From Bacillus marasmi (lineage in GTDB: Bacteria; Bacillota; Bacilli; Bacillales; Cytobacillaceae): a stretch of DNA of 64,000 nucleotides. The translations under genes and the position numbers were made by a program. A model generated the notes under the pieces. It did no database searches. It was not told the origin of the DNA and worked only from the letters and a program-made list of their open reading frames with translations. Positions within the stretch are counted from its first letter, which is position 1, and the number at the start of each line of letters is the position of its first letter. This document shows, in pieces, positions 24,628-33,638 of this stretch. The DNA is taken from NCBI RefSeq assembly GCF_902168435.1, contig NZ_LR656176.1, forward strand, positions 1-64,000, given 5' to 3'.

Positions 24628-26970
24628 TTAACGAAGAGTCACACTTAAACAATCTGTTCCGAGATTTTGAAGAAAAGGACTTGGTTCACCAACACTATAA
24701 AGCTTCAAGTAGTGCATGGCCCGTGTACATGCAGTATAGAACAATCTACGCAGACTTTCATCCCCATAAGTTTCCGCGGATGCATTGTAAATAATCACTG
24801 CATCAAATTCAATTCCTTTTGCTAAATATGATGGAATAACCACAATCCCTTGTTCATATTCTATAGAGCCACTTTTTACTAACTTGATATCCTCGATGTG
24901 ACTTAAAGCTTCGTACGCATTCAAACTTTCGGAAGCAGATTTACAAATAATTGCAATTGTATTGTAGCTTCGCCCCATTAACTCGTTTACTTTAGAAGTA
25001 ATATCGCTGTGTAAGTCATCATAATTGGACAATTTTGTCAGCTCGGGCTTCTCCCCGCCACGGTCAAAAGCAATAATTCTGTTTCCGTCTGGCAAGAGAG
25101 CCCGAGTAAATTCCGTAATTTGTTTTGTAGATCGATAGCTTTGAGTCAATTGAATGATGTCTGTTTCTTCCTGACCATATAACCTTGTTAGTGTATGAAA
25201 ATCAACCATATCACTGGCATGCATGAAGATTGCCTGATTAAAGTCTCCAAGCACCGTCATCTTTGCTGCAGGAAATAACCGTTTCAAAAACTCAAATTGA
25301 AATGGCGAATAATCCTGGGCCTCGTCTATCAATATATGTTTAATAGAAGTATTCGTTTGGAACCCTAGTATTAGTTCTTTTAAAAGTAAAAACGGGGTCG
25401 CGTCCTCATATAATAAATTTCCTTCATTAATCATATTTGTCGTCAAGAGACAGATTTCATTCCACGCCTTAGGTTTATTTCCAATATTCCAGTTTCGGAA
25501 TGTATCAGAGGTCGAAAATAACTGCTTGTAAATTCCTGTAACATCGATAAAGCTTAAGGATTTAACCCATTTTCGATGCGGCTTTAGCTTTTTTCGAACA
25601 ATCATTTTCCCAAGCATTTTGCTCTCTTTTTCATAGTCCTCGAAAGAGTTTTCTGTAAATACCTCTTTTTCTTGTAGTATTTTGTAAACCTTCTGGTACT
25701 CATCCTTGCTAAGCAACTGAATTTCCTCTTCAACCCAGGACTTTTTCAACTCAAGCTTTTCGGTTTCATCTAATAATGTGTTTAACCAATCGGTTAGCTT
25801 CTCAATGCGACTATGGAAGCTATAAGAAGAGTCATATTGATAAAATTTTTCTTCGAGTTGTTTAGAAGTGACTATCGGTTTTCCTCTAAATTTTAAACCT
25901 TTGAATAACATACCGTTATCTTCCAGAGATTTTCTGTAAGTTTGAACAACCTCATAAAAATCAATGGAGGCTTTATACTTGATGCTTCCAATTCTCGTCT
26001 TGTATGAAGGAGTATTCATTCCAGTCAGCACATATTCCAATTGCTGATATGGATTTTCTACTTGAAACGATTTACTCAAGCGGTGGTCCAAGTATTCCTG
26101 AAAAGTGACTTGCTCCATATTTTCTTCACCTAACTCAGGCAACACTCTCGATACATAATGATTAAACATGGCATTTGGGGAAAATAGTATAATTTGATCT
26201 GCTTTAATCCATTCTCGATATTTGTAAAGCAAATATGCGATTCTCTGCAATGCTGCTGATGTTTTCCCGCTACCAGCTGCCCCTTGAACAATCAGCAAAC
26301 GCCCACGATCATGCCTAATAATTTTATTTTGCTCCTGTTGAATCGAAGCAACAATGCTATGCATATGTTTATCTGTACCTTTTCCAAGCACCTGCTGTAA
26401 TATCTCATCTCCAATGGTAACAGTCGTATCAAACATCGATTCAATAACACCATCACGAATGATATATTGCCATTTTTCTTCTAACTCTCCACTTATTTCT
26501 CCACCAGGTGTTGAGTAATCTGCTGGACCTGGTGGATAGTCATAGTAAACGCTCGAGATTGGCGCTCTCCAGTCGTAGACCAAAAAATTTTCTCCACTTT
26601 TATCCGTTAGTGTTGAGATGCCGATATATATTTTTTCTGTTATGCTTTCTCCTTCTTCCTTAAAATCAATTCGACCAAAATAGGGCGAAGCATGCATCCG
26701 GCGCAATGCAGATAGTTTATTAAAGGAGTGCCTGTGTGTGCTCTGACTCACGGACAGTGCTTGAGCTTGTTGTCTAAGTCCAATAATAGTCTCAAGATAA
26801 TCGTCAAACGTATCGATGTTAACCTTAACGTCGTCCCAAAAGTGCTTTCGAATATTTACGACTTCTTTCCGAAGTTTACCTGTATCATCTTCAAGATGAT
26901 TGATTTGTTCAGAGATCGTTTCAATTACTTTTAACAAACGTTCTTGTTCATGGCTTAGTTCACTACTCAT
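24628..26970 (-). CDS. helD: RNA-polymerase-recycling helicase-like ATPase HelD
   Basis: A protein of 780 residues, the size of Bacillus HelD (YvgS). An N-terminal coiled-coil arm (about 5-75) inserts into the RNA polymerase secondary channel. Superfamily 1 motor motifs follow: Walker A GAAGSGKTSAALQR, the DEAQDYSPFQ Walker B box, the GDFNQAIF and QLTQSYRST motifs, and the C-terminal FYTACTRAMHYL motif. HelD removes stalled RNA polymerase from DNA using ATP. Of two in-frame ATGs I chose 26970, 8 bases after AAGGAG; the first ATG (26979) is only 3 bases away. It is monocistronic. Confidence 0.93.
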   Translation of the reverse strand: MSSELSHEQERLLKVIETISEQINHLEDDTGKLRKEVVNIRKHFWDDVKVNIDTFDDYLETIIGLRQQAQALSVSQSTHRHSFNKLSALRRMHASPYFGRIDFKEEGESITEKIYIGISTLTDKSGENFLVYDWRAPISSVYYDYPPGPADYSTPGGEISGELEEKWQYIIRDGVIESMFDTTVTIGDEILQQVLGKGTDKHMHSIVASIQQEQNKIIRHDRGRLLIVQGAAGSGKTSAALQRIAYLLYKYREWIKADQIILFSPNAMFNHYVSRVLPELGEENMEQVTFQEYLDHRLSKSFQVENPYQQLEYVLTGMNTPSYKTRIGSIKYKASIDFYEVVQTYRKSLEDNGMLFKGLKFRGKPIVTSKQLEEKFYQYDSSYSFHSRIEKLTDWLNTLLDETEKLELKKSWVEEEIQLLSKDEYQKVYKILQEKEVFTENSFEDYEKESKMLGKMIVRKKLKPHRKWVKSLSFIDVTGIYKQLFSTSDTFRNWNIGNKPKAWNEICLLTTNMINEGNLLYEDATPFLLLKELILGFQTNTSIKHILIDEAQDYSPFQFEFLKRLFPAAKMTVLGDFNQAIFMHASDMVDFHTLTRLYGQEETDIIQLTQSYRSTKQITEFTRALLPDGNRIIAFDRGGEKPELTKLSNYDDLHSDITSKVNELMGRSYNTIAIICKSASESLNAYEALSHIEDIKLVKSGSIEYEQGIVVIPSYLAKGIEFDAVIIYNASAETYGDESLRRLFYTACTRAMHYLKLYSVGEPSPFLQNLGTDCLSVTLR

Positions 26971-27134
26971 TGCATGCACTCCTTAAAAAAATTTGATATT
27001 AGAGTTGACATTTTGAAAAAAATGCTGTAAAATTAAAATTGGGAAGGTTTGATTTGTTTAAGTGTAATCAAGCGTTTCTATACTACTTTATCACAAACTT
27101 GATATTTACACAATCCATTTCGACCAAAATAAAG

Positions 27135-27163
27135 AAACGACATTCTATTCTTGAATGTCGTTT
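27135..27163. terminator. Bidirectional-type hairpin after the VWA gene
   Basis: AAACGACATTC and GAATGTCGTTT form an 11-base stem with a 7-base loop and A/T flanks. It lies 41 bases past the VWA-gene stop. Confidence 0.8.
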
Positions 27164-27203
27164 TATTATTTATATTTTTAAAATAGTCCACATTTTTCCT
27201 TAT

Positions 27204-27854
27204 TTAGTTTCTAGATCGGTTGTTATAATCTTGCTCAATATTTTCCTTCCAACTTCGATCAATTTTTTTACCGCTTCGAAACTTCATGACAACCTCGTTT
27301 ACTGCTTCATAGTTTAATTGAGTGCCAATGTTGTCCGCACGATAATCAACTGCGAAATCCTCATCTATTCCAAATTGTGCAGCAGTTGTAACCGCATCGA
27401 TGTTTGCGCCTAGGAAAATGAATTCCCAACCAAATTTTACTTTTTGATGCTCTACCATTTCTTTGATTTTTTTCGCAGTAAATTCACGACTGGCGTTTTC
27501 CATTCCATCAGTAGTGATGACGAAAAGGACTTTATCTGCACGTTCTGTTTCACTCGTTCTTTTTTGGACATTCACGATTTTTTGGATTGTAAAACCGATT
27601 GCATCGAACAATGCGGTTGTCCCACCAACTTGATATTCCTCATCAGAAATAGGCGCTATTCCTCTTACATTAATACGGTCATGCAATAATTCGTAACCAT
27701 GGTCGAATAATACGGTGGTGACAATTGCTTCCCCTTCTGCATCTTGCTGCTTTTTCAACATGGAATTGTATCCGCCAATCGTATCTGCCTCAAGCCCTGC
27801 CATAGATCCACTTTTGTCTAAAATAAACACTAATTCGGTCAAATTCTTTTTCAT
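27204..27854 (-). CDS. Von Willebrand factor A domain protein
   Basis: A 216-residue single-domain VWA protein with no signal peptide or membrane segment, hence cytoplasmic. The MIDAS metal site is visible: DKSGSM (13-18), GGTTALFDAI (about 77-86, conserved Thr) and ITTDGMEN (about 112-119). Such small VWA proteins bind partners through the metal ion; some are linked to tellurite-resistance-type or phage-related clusters, but no such genes lie nearby. The function is unknown. It stands alone between helD and a DinB gene. Confidence 0.85.
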   Translation of the reverse strand: MKKNLTELVFILDKSGSMAGLEADTIGGYNSMLKKQQDAEGEAIVTTVLFDHGYELLHDRINVRGIAPISDEEYQVGGTTALFDAIGFTIQKIVNVQKRTSETERADKVLFVITTDGMENASREFTAKKIKEMVEHQKVKFGWEFIFLGANIDAVTTAAQFGIDEDFAVDYRADNIGTQLNYEAVNEVVMKFRSGKKIDRSWKENIEQDYNNRSRN

Positions 27855-27966
27855 TGTTTATCATCCTCCGTTCCTTTATGAACTAAGGATAACAAAGCAT
27901 AGAAAACAATTGGTCGCTTTGGAAGCGACATTTCTGCACAGGTGATATTTTGTTGCTTCTTTATTT

Positions 27967-27995
27967 TTGAACTACAGTTTGGTAAACATTATAAT
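27967..27995 (+). promoter_or_regulatory. Sigma-A promoter of the DinB-family gene
   Basis: TTGAAC (27967-27972), a 17-base spacer, and TATAAT (27990-27995). The TTG start of the gene follows 35 bases later. Confidence 0.7.
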
Positions 27996-28030
27996 GGTAG
28001 TGTTATCAATAACTTACCGGAGGGATTACT

Positions 28031-28495
28031 TTGTCTAAAGCAAAACAATTTGTAGACAGTTGGATGGTACATCGTGCAGTTACTGAAGAATTGATTGAAT
28101 TTGTATCAGATAAGGATTTAGACTTTAAACCTTGGGCAGATGCAATGTCTTTGAAAAAGCTCATTCTACATATGATTACATCTGCGGACTTATTTGCAAC
28201 TGCTGCCAAAGAAGGAGCCATTATCGATCAATCTGGAGCAGGTTCTGAAATTCAAACAGCCGAAGCTCTTAAGCAGTTTGCTCGAGAAGTATCGTCTAAA
28301 ACAACAGCGACATTCGAAAACTTATCAGACAACCAGTTTGATGAACTCATCGACTTAACAAGCTTTTTCGGAACAAAATTACCTGGACATGTATTATTAC
28401 AAATGACAAGAGATCATGAAATTCATCATAAAGGTCAGTTATTCACCTATTTGCGTATGATTGGTAAAGAGAATCTACCGATGTTTAAAAAATAA
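28031..28495 (+). CDS. DinB/YfiT-fold four-helix-bundle protein
   Basis: A 154-residue DinB-like protein. The metal-binding histidines of the fold are visible at LILHMI (His near 47) and in DHEIHHKGQLFTYLR (about 129-143). Family members include thiol-dependent transferases (bacillithiol S-transferases) and damage-induced proteins of unknown activity. The start is a TTG 6 bases after GGAGGG, preceded by a good sigma-A promoter. A strong terminator follows. Another DinB-fold gene lies at 54480. Confidence 0.88.
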   Translation: MSKAKQFVDSWMVHRAVTEELIEFVSDKDLDFKPWADAMSLKKLILHMITSADLFATAAKEGAIIDQSGAGSEIQTAEALKQFAREVSSKTTATFENLSDNQFDELIDLTSFFGTKLPGHVLLQMTRDHEIHHKGQLFTYLRMIGKENLPMFKK

Positions 28496-28546
28496 CTTTC
28501 CAAGGGTATATAAGTAAACAAAGAGAGAAATCCAGGAATCAATTTT

Positions 28547-28577
28547 TAAGGGAACCTCTATTATAGAGGTTCCCTTA
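28547..28577. terminator. Bidirectional terminator between DinB and macro-domain genes
   Basis: TAAGGGAACCTCTA pairs with TAGAGGTTCCCTTA in a long perfect stem, with T-rich and A-rich flanks on opposite sides. It serves both convergent genes. Confidence 0.9.
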
Positions 28578-28581
28578 AACT

Positions 28582-29604
28582 TTATGCCCCAAGCAACGGC
28601 TGCTCAAAAGCAAACAAGGCTTCGTTAATTTCATAGATGTCGTAGTTGGTTTCCCGGATAAAATACTCAATAATGACATCAAATTTACTACTATGTGAGA
28701 GCGTATATCCTGCTGTGCCCAATAAATCGATTGTTTCATCCAGGTTTAACTGTAAGGCAATAGCAAAAGCAATAGCTGTTTTCTTTTTAGGAGAATAATG
28801 GATATCGTTGCGGATTTTCGAGAATAAGCGTCGATCAATGTTAGCACGATGATACGTTTCAGCATCAGTCAAACCTTTTTCATCGATAAGACGTAGCAAT
28901 CTTTCAGAAAATGACTCATCCAACTGGTTTAGGAGGTCAACCAAACTCCGTTGCTTTGGAGCATGCTCCGCTTCTTCTAGTACATCTTGCACCATTAAAT
29001 CTTCATTATAAAGCGGTTCCTCCATTAACCGCTCTTCAATTCTATTAAGATTAAAACTCATCGTTTTTACTTCTTCAACATAATGCTCATCGATGAATTG
29101 ATGAATTGATGTGAATAATTTTTTACTTATTCCAAAGGACTTCTTATCAAAAACAACGAGATACACGAGCATGTCATGTTCCAGCAAAAATGAACTTATC
29201 GTCGAAACGGCTATTTGCAAAGCTTCCTCTTTTGGATATCCATAGATGCCAGACGAAATCAATGGAAAAGCAATCGAGTCACAATGATACTCCTTGGCCA
29301 GTTTCAAGGAATTTCTGTATGAATCTTTTAATAGCTCAGCTTCATTGTTTAATCCACCTTGCCAAATGGGTCCTGGTGTATGGATAATATATTTTGCATT
29401 CAGCTTGTACCCGTCTGTTATGACCGCTTGTCCGACGGGACATCCGCCAATTTTATCGCATTCCAATTGCAGTTCGTTTGCACCAGCAGCGTGAAAAATA
29501 GCTCCACAAACTCCCCCGCCCTTTTTCAGTTCTGTGTTTGCAGCATTTACAATCACATCTACATGCATCTTTGTTATATCATTACGAACAATTTCCAATG
29601 GCAT
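28582..29604 (-). CDS. Macro-domain protein with extra C-terminal helical domain
   Basis: A 340-residue protein. The N-terminal macro domain (about 1-175) has the ADP-ribose-binding signatures VIVNAANTELKKGGGVCGAI (split by length) and PLISSGIYGYP. A linker (about 180-235) leads to a conserved helical domain (about 240-340) with ANIDRRLFSKIRN, KKTAIAFAIALQLN and LDETIDLLGTAGYTLS, which resembles an XRE-like helix-turn-helix fold. The combination is common in Firmicutes. It may remove or sense ADP-ribose or its derivatives while binding nucleic acid; the substrate is not known. It is monocistronic. Confidence 0.88.
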   Translation of the reverse strand: MPLEIVRNDITKMHVDVIVNAANTELKKGGGVCGAIFHAAGANELQLECDKIGGCPVGQAVITDGYKLNAKYIIHTPGPIWQGGLNNEAELLKDSYRNSLKLAKEYHCDSIAFPLISSGIYGYPKEEALQIAVSTISSFLLEHDMLVYLVVFDKKSFGISKKLFTSIHQFIDEHYVEEVKTMSFNLNRIEERLMEEPLYNEDLMVQDVLEEAEHAPKQRSLVDLLNQLDESFSERLLRLIDEKGLTDAETYHRANIDRRLFSKIRNDIHYSPKKKTAIAFAIALQLNLDETIDLLGTAGYTLSHSSKFDVIIEYFIRETNYDIYEINEALFAFEQPLLGA

Positions 29605-29725
29605 GATTCAATTCCCCCTTCTACATATGGGCATGCTTCAACCAATTAAAATAAGGTTTTTATTATCAATTTTACCATTTTCACAACACATTTCAGCCAT
29701 ACATGCAATTCGACAAATTTCGGGT

Positions 29726-29738
29726 GGTGACAGGCACC
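29726..29738. repeat. Short palindromic GGTGACAGGCACC unit
   Basis: GGTG-ACAGG-CACC is a short dyad that I recall as a frequent intergenic unit in Bacillus genomes. One copy is seen here, in a 220-base gap. No function is evident. Confidence 0.3.
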
Positions 29739-29774
29739 GGGAATTTTACATTTTTTAACACAGGTTGATAGAAA

Positions 29775-29792
29775 TAGTGTAATATTACACTA
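29775..29792. promoter_or_regulatory. Perfect 18-bp palindrome, probable operator
   Basis: TAGTGTAATATTACACTA is its own reverse complement over all 18 bases. It lies 33 bases before the start of the next gene, at or near its promoter. The core GTGTAA-N2-TTACAC is shared with the region before the IS passenger (21424-21440). The regulator is unknown. Confidence 0.6.
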
Positions 29793-29824
29793 TATAGAAT
29801 GATAACCAATAAGGAGTTAAAACT

Positions 29825-30541
29825 ATGAAAAAGAAGTTTCTGATTGTTTCATTGAGTATTATTTTAATTGCTGTAATTTTGTATAGTGTGAAGGGTGTTT
29901 CTAGTGTTGCGAACTCTGACATTGTCAAACAATTAAACGGAGAAATTTATTACCTTAAAAGGGTCGATGGCGCTCTAACACTGTTTAAATCAGATGCAAA
30001 TCTAAAAAATGAACAAATGCTTTATTCTCATAAAGGAAAAGGGAATGATGGTTATGGGAGTTTAAACGACAATATCATCGATTACTATTACGATAGCAAA
30101 AAAGAAAAAATCAGTTTCATTGCTATGAATGAAGGGGACTGGAGTTTATTTTCTTTAACAGTAGGAAGTAAAAATCCAACTTTAATAAAAAAAGAAGACT
30201 TTATCACTAAATCAGATTATTTGATGACTTCCACAGCCAATCTTTCTGTTAAATCAAAGAAAGGATCAATCTACATAACAGAAAATGGTAAAGAAAAATG
30301 TATAAAAAAGTTCTATGGTATGTATGATGAAAAATTTACTGGTTATGGTCCGATTGGGTTGTCCCCAGATGGTAATTATTTAATTTACCATTCAATGGAG
30401 CATCTCACTCCTTTTGGTTCGATATTAGAAGGAATCATAAGCGATTCTAGTTTCTATGGGCATAACTACGTAATGGACCTAAAAACAGGAAAAAGCACGA
30501 GATTTATAGACGCTATCAATTTTCAATGGATCGACAAATAA
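29825..30541 (+). CDS. Membrane-anchored protein with WD40/TolB-like C-terminal half
   Basis: A 238-residue protein with an N-terminal membrane helix (about 4-24) and an extracytoplasmic domain rich in beta strands. GEIYYLKRVDGALTLFKSD, KISFIAMNEGDWSLFSL and GLSPDGNYLIYH are the type of repeat seen in TolB/WD40-like propeller blades, but the chain is too short for a complete propeller. No family is recognised. AAGGAG precedes the ATG. A palindromic operator upstream implies specific control; a terminator follows, so it is monocistronic. Confidence 0.65.
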   Translation: MKKKFLIVSLSIILIAVILYSVKGVSSVANSDIVKQLNGEIYYLKRVDGALTLFKSDANLKNEQMLYSHKGKGNDGYGSLNDNIIDYYYDSKKEKISFIAMNEGDWSLFSLTVGSKNPTLIKKEDFITKSDYLMTSTANLSVKSKKGSIYITENGKEKCIKKFYGMYDEKFTGYGPIGLSPDGNYLIYHSMEHLTPFGSILEGIISDSSFYGHNYVMDLKTGKSTRFIDAINFQWIDK

Positions 30542-30567
30542 ACCGAGAAGGACAACCTTCTCGGTTT
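30540..30567. terminator. Terminator after the TolB-like gene
   Basis: AAACCGAGAAGG and CCTTCTCGGTTT form a 12-base stem with a 4-base loop, followed by TTGCTTTG. It also faces the convergent kinase gene. Confidence 0.88.
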
Positions 30568-30583
30568 TGCTTTGACAGTAACA

Positions 30584-32038
30584 TTATGGCCGCTTTCTCG
30601 AAAAAGCTTTACTTGCTTTATCAATAGGCAGCAATATTTTCACTGTGGTTCCAATATCTTCTTCACTTTCGATTTCGATTTTACCAAAATGCTCCTCGAT
30701 GATGTTGATACTTGTCATCAATCCGAGTCCAGTTCCCTTTTCTTTTGTTGAATAAAATGGCTCACCTATCTTAGACAGTCTCTCCTTAGAAATCCCACAA
30801 CCGTTATCTTGGATTATGATACACACATATCTATCCTCAATTTTGGAACTAATATGGACCGTCCCATTCTCTTCCAACGACTCCATTGCGTTACGTAATA
30901 CATTCAGTAACACCTGTTTCAAAGAGTTCTCGTCACCGATGATTCTTGGAATTTCCCCTATTCGGACTTTAAGCTCAATGTTTTGCATTAATGCTTCTGT
31001 TTGAATAAGGTTTACTACTTTCATGATGAGTTGATCAACCTCTAATACGATCATTTTGCGTATTGACGGCTTGGCCAAAGCCAAGAACTCTGTAATGATG
31101 TTTTCAATTCGTTTTATCTCATCAAGAATAATTTCGATAAAATAAGGATTGTATTCTCGTTTATCAGATAATAACGAAATAAACCCTTTAATTGGCGTAA
31201 GTGGGTTACGGATCTCATGTGCTACTGCAGCAGCCATTCTCCCTACGATTGCAAGTCTTTCTGATTTATTTAAGAGCTCGAACGTTTCCACCCTCTGCTG
31301 AATATCCCTTGATACCGAGATTATCTCCGTTAATTCACCGGTTTTTATATCGAATACTCCTTTAATATTCGTTTCTATCCAAATGTAAGAACCGTCGGCT
31401 TTTTTTATTCGATAGGAAAATAGATTACTTGTCTTTATGCCATCCATTAATTGTTGATGAAGCGCATTTATTCTTGGTTTATCCTCTGGGTGCATAAAGT
31501 CATATGGGGACGAGACACCGATTAATTTATATCTGTCATAGCCCAATATTGCTTCAAACGAGGGAGAAATGTATTGATATACTCCATTTACATCATGAAG
31601 TAAAATCATGTCTGAAGAATGTTCTGCTAATAATCGATATTTCTTTTCATTCTCGATTAATGATTGGTTCATAATGATCTTTTCAGTTGTATCGATAACC
31701 TGTGCAAACATATATTTTTCATTCGAAACTGGGTCTGTAATAAGAGAAACATTTAATGTACCATAAATGATGGCTCCAGACTTATGAAAATAGCGTTTCT
31801 CGAGTTGATAGTAGTCCCTTTCCCCACGAAATAACTCGTTCATTAATTGAGCATTTATTATATAATCTTCAGGGTGAGAAATGTCCCGAATGGTCATTGC
31901 ATTCCATTCTTCCCTTGTGTAACCGATAAAATCGTAGAAAGCTTTGTTCCCTTTCGACTTTTTCAAATCAAGGGTTATGATGATTTGTGGAACATGCGAT
32001 TGTTCAAACACCTCTCTAAACAAGTCGAACCTGTTCAT
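30584..32038 (-). CDS. PAS-PAS sensor histidine kinase, sporulation-kinase type
   Basis: A 484-residue cytoplasmic kinase with no membrane segment. There are two PAS domains (about 5-120 and 130-250), a dimerisation/phosphorylation domain with the H-box AVAHEIRNPLTPIKGF, and an ATPase domain with N-box NVLRNAMESLEENG, DNGCGIS and GTGLGLMTS. The H-box and PAS layout resemble KinA/KinE, which phosphorylate Spo0F in the sporulation phosphorelay. There is no partner response regulator next to it, as is usual for orphan Kin kinases. The exact role in sporulation is inferred. Confidence 0.85.
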   Translation of the reverse strand: MNRFDLFREVFEQSHVPQIIITLDLKKSKGNKAFYDFIGYTREEWNAMTIRDISHPEDYIINAQLMNELFRGERDYYQLEKRYFHKSGAIIYGTLNVSLITDPVSNEKYMFAQVIDTTEKIIMNQSLIENEKKYRLLAEHSSDMILLHDVNGVYQYISPSFEAILGYDRYKLIGVSSPYDFMHPEDKPRINALHQQLMDGIKTSNLFSYRIKKADGSYIWIETNIKGVFDIKTGELTEIISVSRDIQQRVETFELLNKSERLAIVGRMAAAVAHEIRNPLTPIKGFISLLSDKREYNPYFIEIILDEIKRIENIITEFLALAKPSIRKMIVLEVDQLIMKVVNLIQTEALMQNIELKVRIGEIPRIIGDENSLKQVLLNVLRNAMESLEENGTVHISSKIEDRYVCIIIQDNGCGISKERLSKIGEPFYSTKEKGTGLGLMTSINIIEEHFGKIEIESEEDIGTTVKILLPIDKASKAFSRKRP

Positions 32039-32207
32039 GATAGCCTCCTAATAAAGCGAAAAGCACTTTTACTCTATCTTGCGATAATTATTTAATTACA
32101 AAAAAATAAACTATTATTACTAACAGCTATGTTAAACCTTATACTCATTATTTTACATGTACTTAACATGTTTTAAAATCAATATTTTAATATATTTAAA
32201 TAAAAAA

Positions 32208-32244
32208 TACCAGCTTCAGCCCAATTTTGGGTGATTTCTGGCAT
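32208..32244 (-). terminator. Likely terminator after the efflux-type gene
   Basis: An imperfect stem pairs CCAG with CTGG and CCCA with TGGG around an ATTT loop. On the minus strand it is followed by TATTTTTTATTT. It lies about 40 bases past the stop. Confidence 0.55.
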
Positions 32245-32283
32245 TTGATACTACTATTGGTTATAGATAATGCTAACTTAGTA

Positions 32284-33462
32284 TTATAGAATTGATTGAT
32301 CTGTTGTGGCGAAACTCCCCTTCTTCACTGGCTTAAGAATAGATAATCCGATCATACATAAAGAAATTAGTCCCGATACACCTAATGTCACCATTCCGCT
32401 TTCAAACGGACCCTTTTTGAAAAATAATAAATCTTTAAAACTCTCTACACTAAAACGGAAGGGTATCCAAGAATATAGATAGTCCCTTGTGAATTCTGGC
32501 AGCATCTCAGGTGCCATGGTGAGAATAGGAGCAGAAAAAAAGAACAGTAAGATAATTATTGGTGCAGCAAGATAGCCAATCCACATTAACAAAGCATTCT
32601 GGATAAGGAAGAAACACAAGCCGATTAAAACCAACAACATGAACAAGTCCCCTTCATTAGGAACGCTGACACCCAATACCCTAACCGCCAAAATCAAAAT
32701 ACCCCCGCTAGATATAGATACATAGAGAGTCCCAGCAAGAATTTGACTCACCAAACTCCATGCTGTCTGATTTTCTTTCGGTCCTTTTTTACGAATGGTA
32801 AACAACATCATCGAACTAATAAAAGTAACCAACCACAATATTTGAGTAAACAGCGCTGGAGTATTCCCATTAGCGTTGTTGGTCCCAACCGGATTCCTTT
32901 TTACAGTATCGACCTTAAATGGTTCTGTAATGGTCTTTGCTAAATCAGGTGTAATAGGGATATTCAGTTCAGCCATCAGTGAAGACAATTGAATTGTAAT
33001 TTGCTTACTGAATTGAGTTACTACACCATTAGCAATTTGTAAAGCCACGCTCGCCCCAACAGGATTCATCCCTTCGTTCATGATGATTGTTGCAGTTGGT
33101 ATCGTTGGCTTGTTAGTAACCTGCGAAAGAACATCCCTTGTAAAGTCGCGCTGAATAATAATCACTGCGTAAAATTTCTTCTCATCCATTGCCGACAATG
33201 CGGACTGCTTTGATTTCAATAGCTTCCACTTAACACTTGGTGAATCTTCTTTTTGAATGTCCTTAATTAACGCCTCACCAAGATTCATTTGCTTGCCATT
33301 TGCTAGTTGGACACCCTCATCTTCCACAACAATCGCTAATGGCATTTTCTTTGGAGTTGAATTTATAGTGGAACCCATAAATGCAAAAGTTAACACGCTG
33401 GCAAGAAGTATAATCCCTCCTAGCCCAAGCCAAACCATCTTATTTTTGAAAAATCCTCCCAT
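32284..33462 (-). CDS. YhgE/Pip-like ABC-2-type membrane protein
   Basis: A protein of about 392 residues with an N-terminal membrane helix (about 8-30), a large extracytoplasmic domain (about 35-215) and five or six membrane segments in the C-terminal half. This is the layout of YhgE/Pip and ABC-2 exporters such as the DrrB/YhaP group. No ATP-binding gene is adjacent, so it may work as a Pip-like exporter or with a distant ATPase. I start at ATG 33462, 7 bases after AGGGG; a GTG three codons upstream is in a poorer context. A TetR gene is divergent and probably represses it. Confidence 0.8.
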   Translation of the reverse strand: MGGFFKNKMVWLGLGGIILLASVLTFAFMGSTINSTPKKMPLAIVVEDEGVQLANGKQMNLGEALIKDIQKEDSPSVKWKLLKSKQSALSAMDEKKFYAVIIIQRDFTRDVLSQVTNKPTIPTATIIMNEGMNPVGASVALQIANGVVTQFSKQITIQLSSLMAELNIPITPDLAKTITEPFKVDTVKRNPVGTNNANGNTPALFTQILWLVTFISSMMLFTIRKKGPKENQTAWSLVSQILAGTLYVSISSGGILILAVRVLGVSVPNEGDLFMLLVLIGLCFFLIQNALLMWIGYLAAPIIILLFFFSAPILTMAPEMLPEFTRDYLYSWIPFRFSVESFKDLLFFKKGPFESGMVTLGVSGLISLCMIGLSILKPVKKGSFATTDQSIL

Positions 33463-33506
33463 CTTACACACCCCTTTTTTGACACTATGTTGTATATTTC
33501 ATATCA

Positions 33507-33585
33507 TGTCGTTTATAATGCCATTATAGAAAATAGAGCGTACATATCAATGAGCAAAATCTATTGACCTGTTAATTAAACGACA
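33507..33585. promoter_or_regulatory. Spaced inverted repeats in the TetR/exporter divergent region
   Basis: TGTCGTTTA (33507-33515) and TAAACGACA (33577-33585) are exact reverse complements about 60 bases apart, one near each divergent promoter. They may be half-sites or separate weak operators for the TetR-family protein. Confidence 0.4.
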
Positions 33586-33638
33586 GTTATTCATAAATTG
33601 TTGATTATTTTTAAATGAGATAAAAAAGGAGTGCCAAT

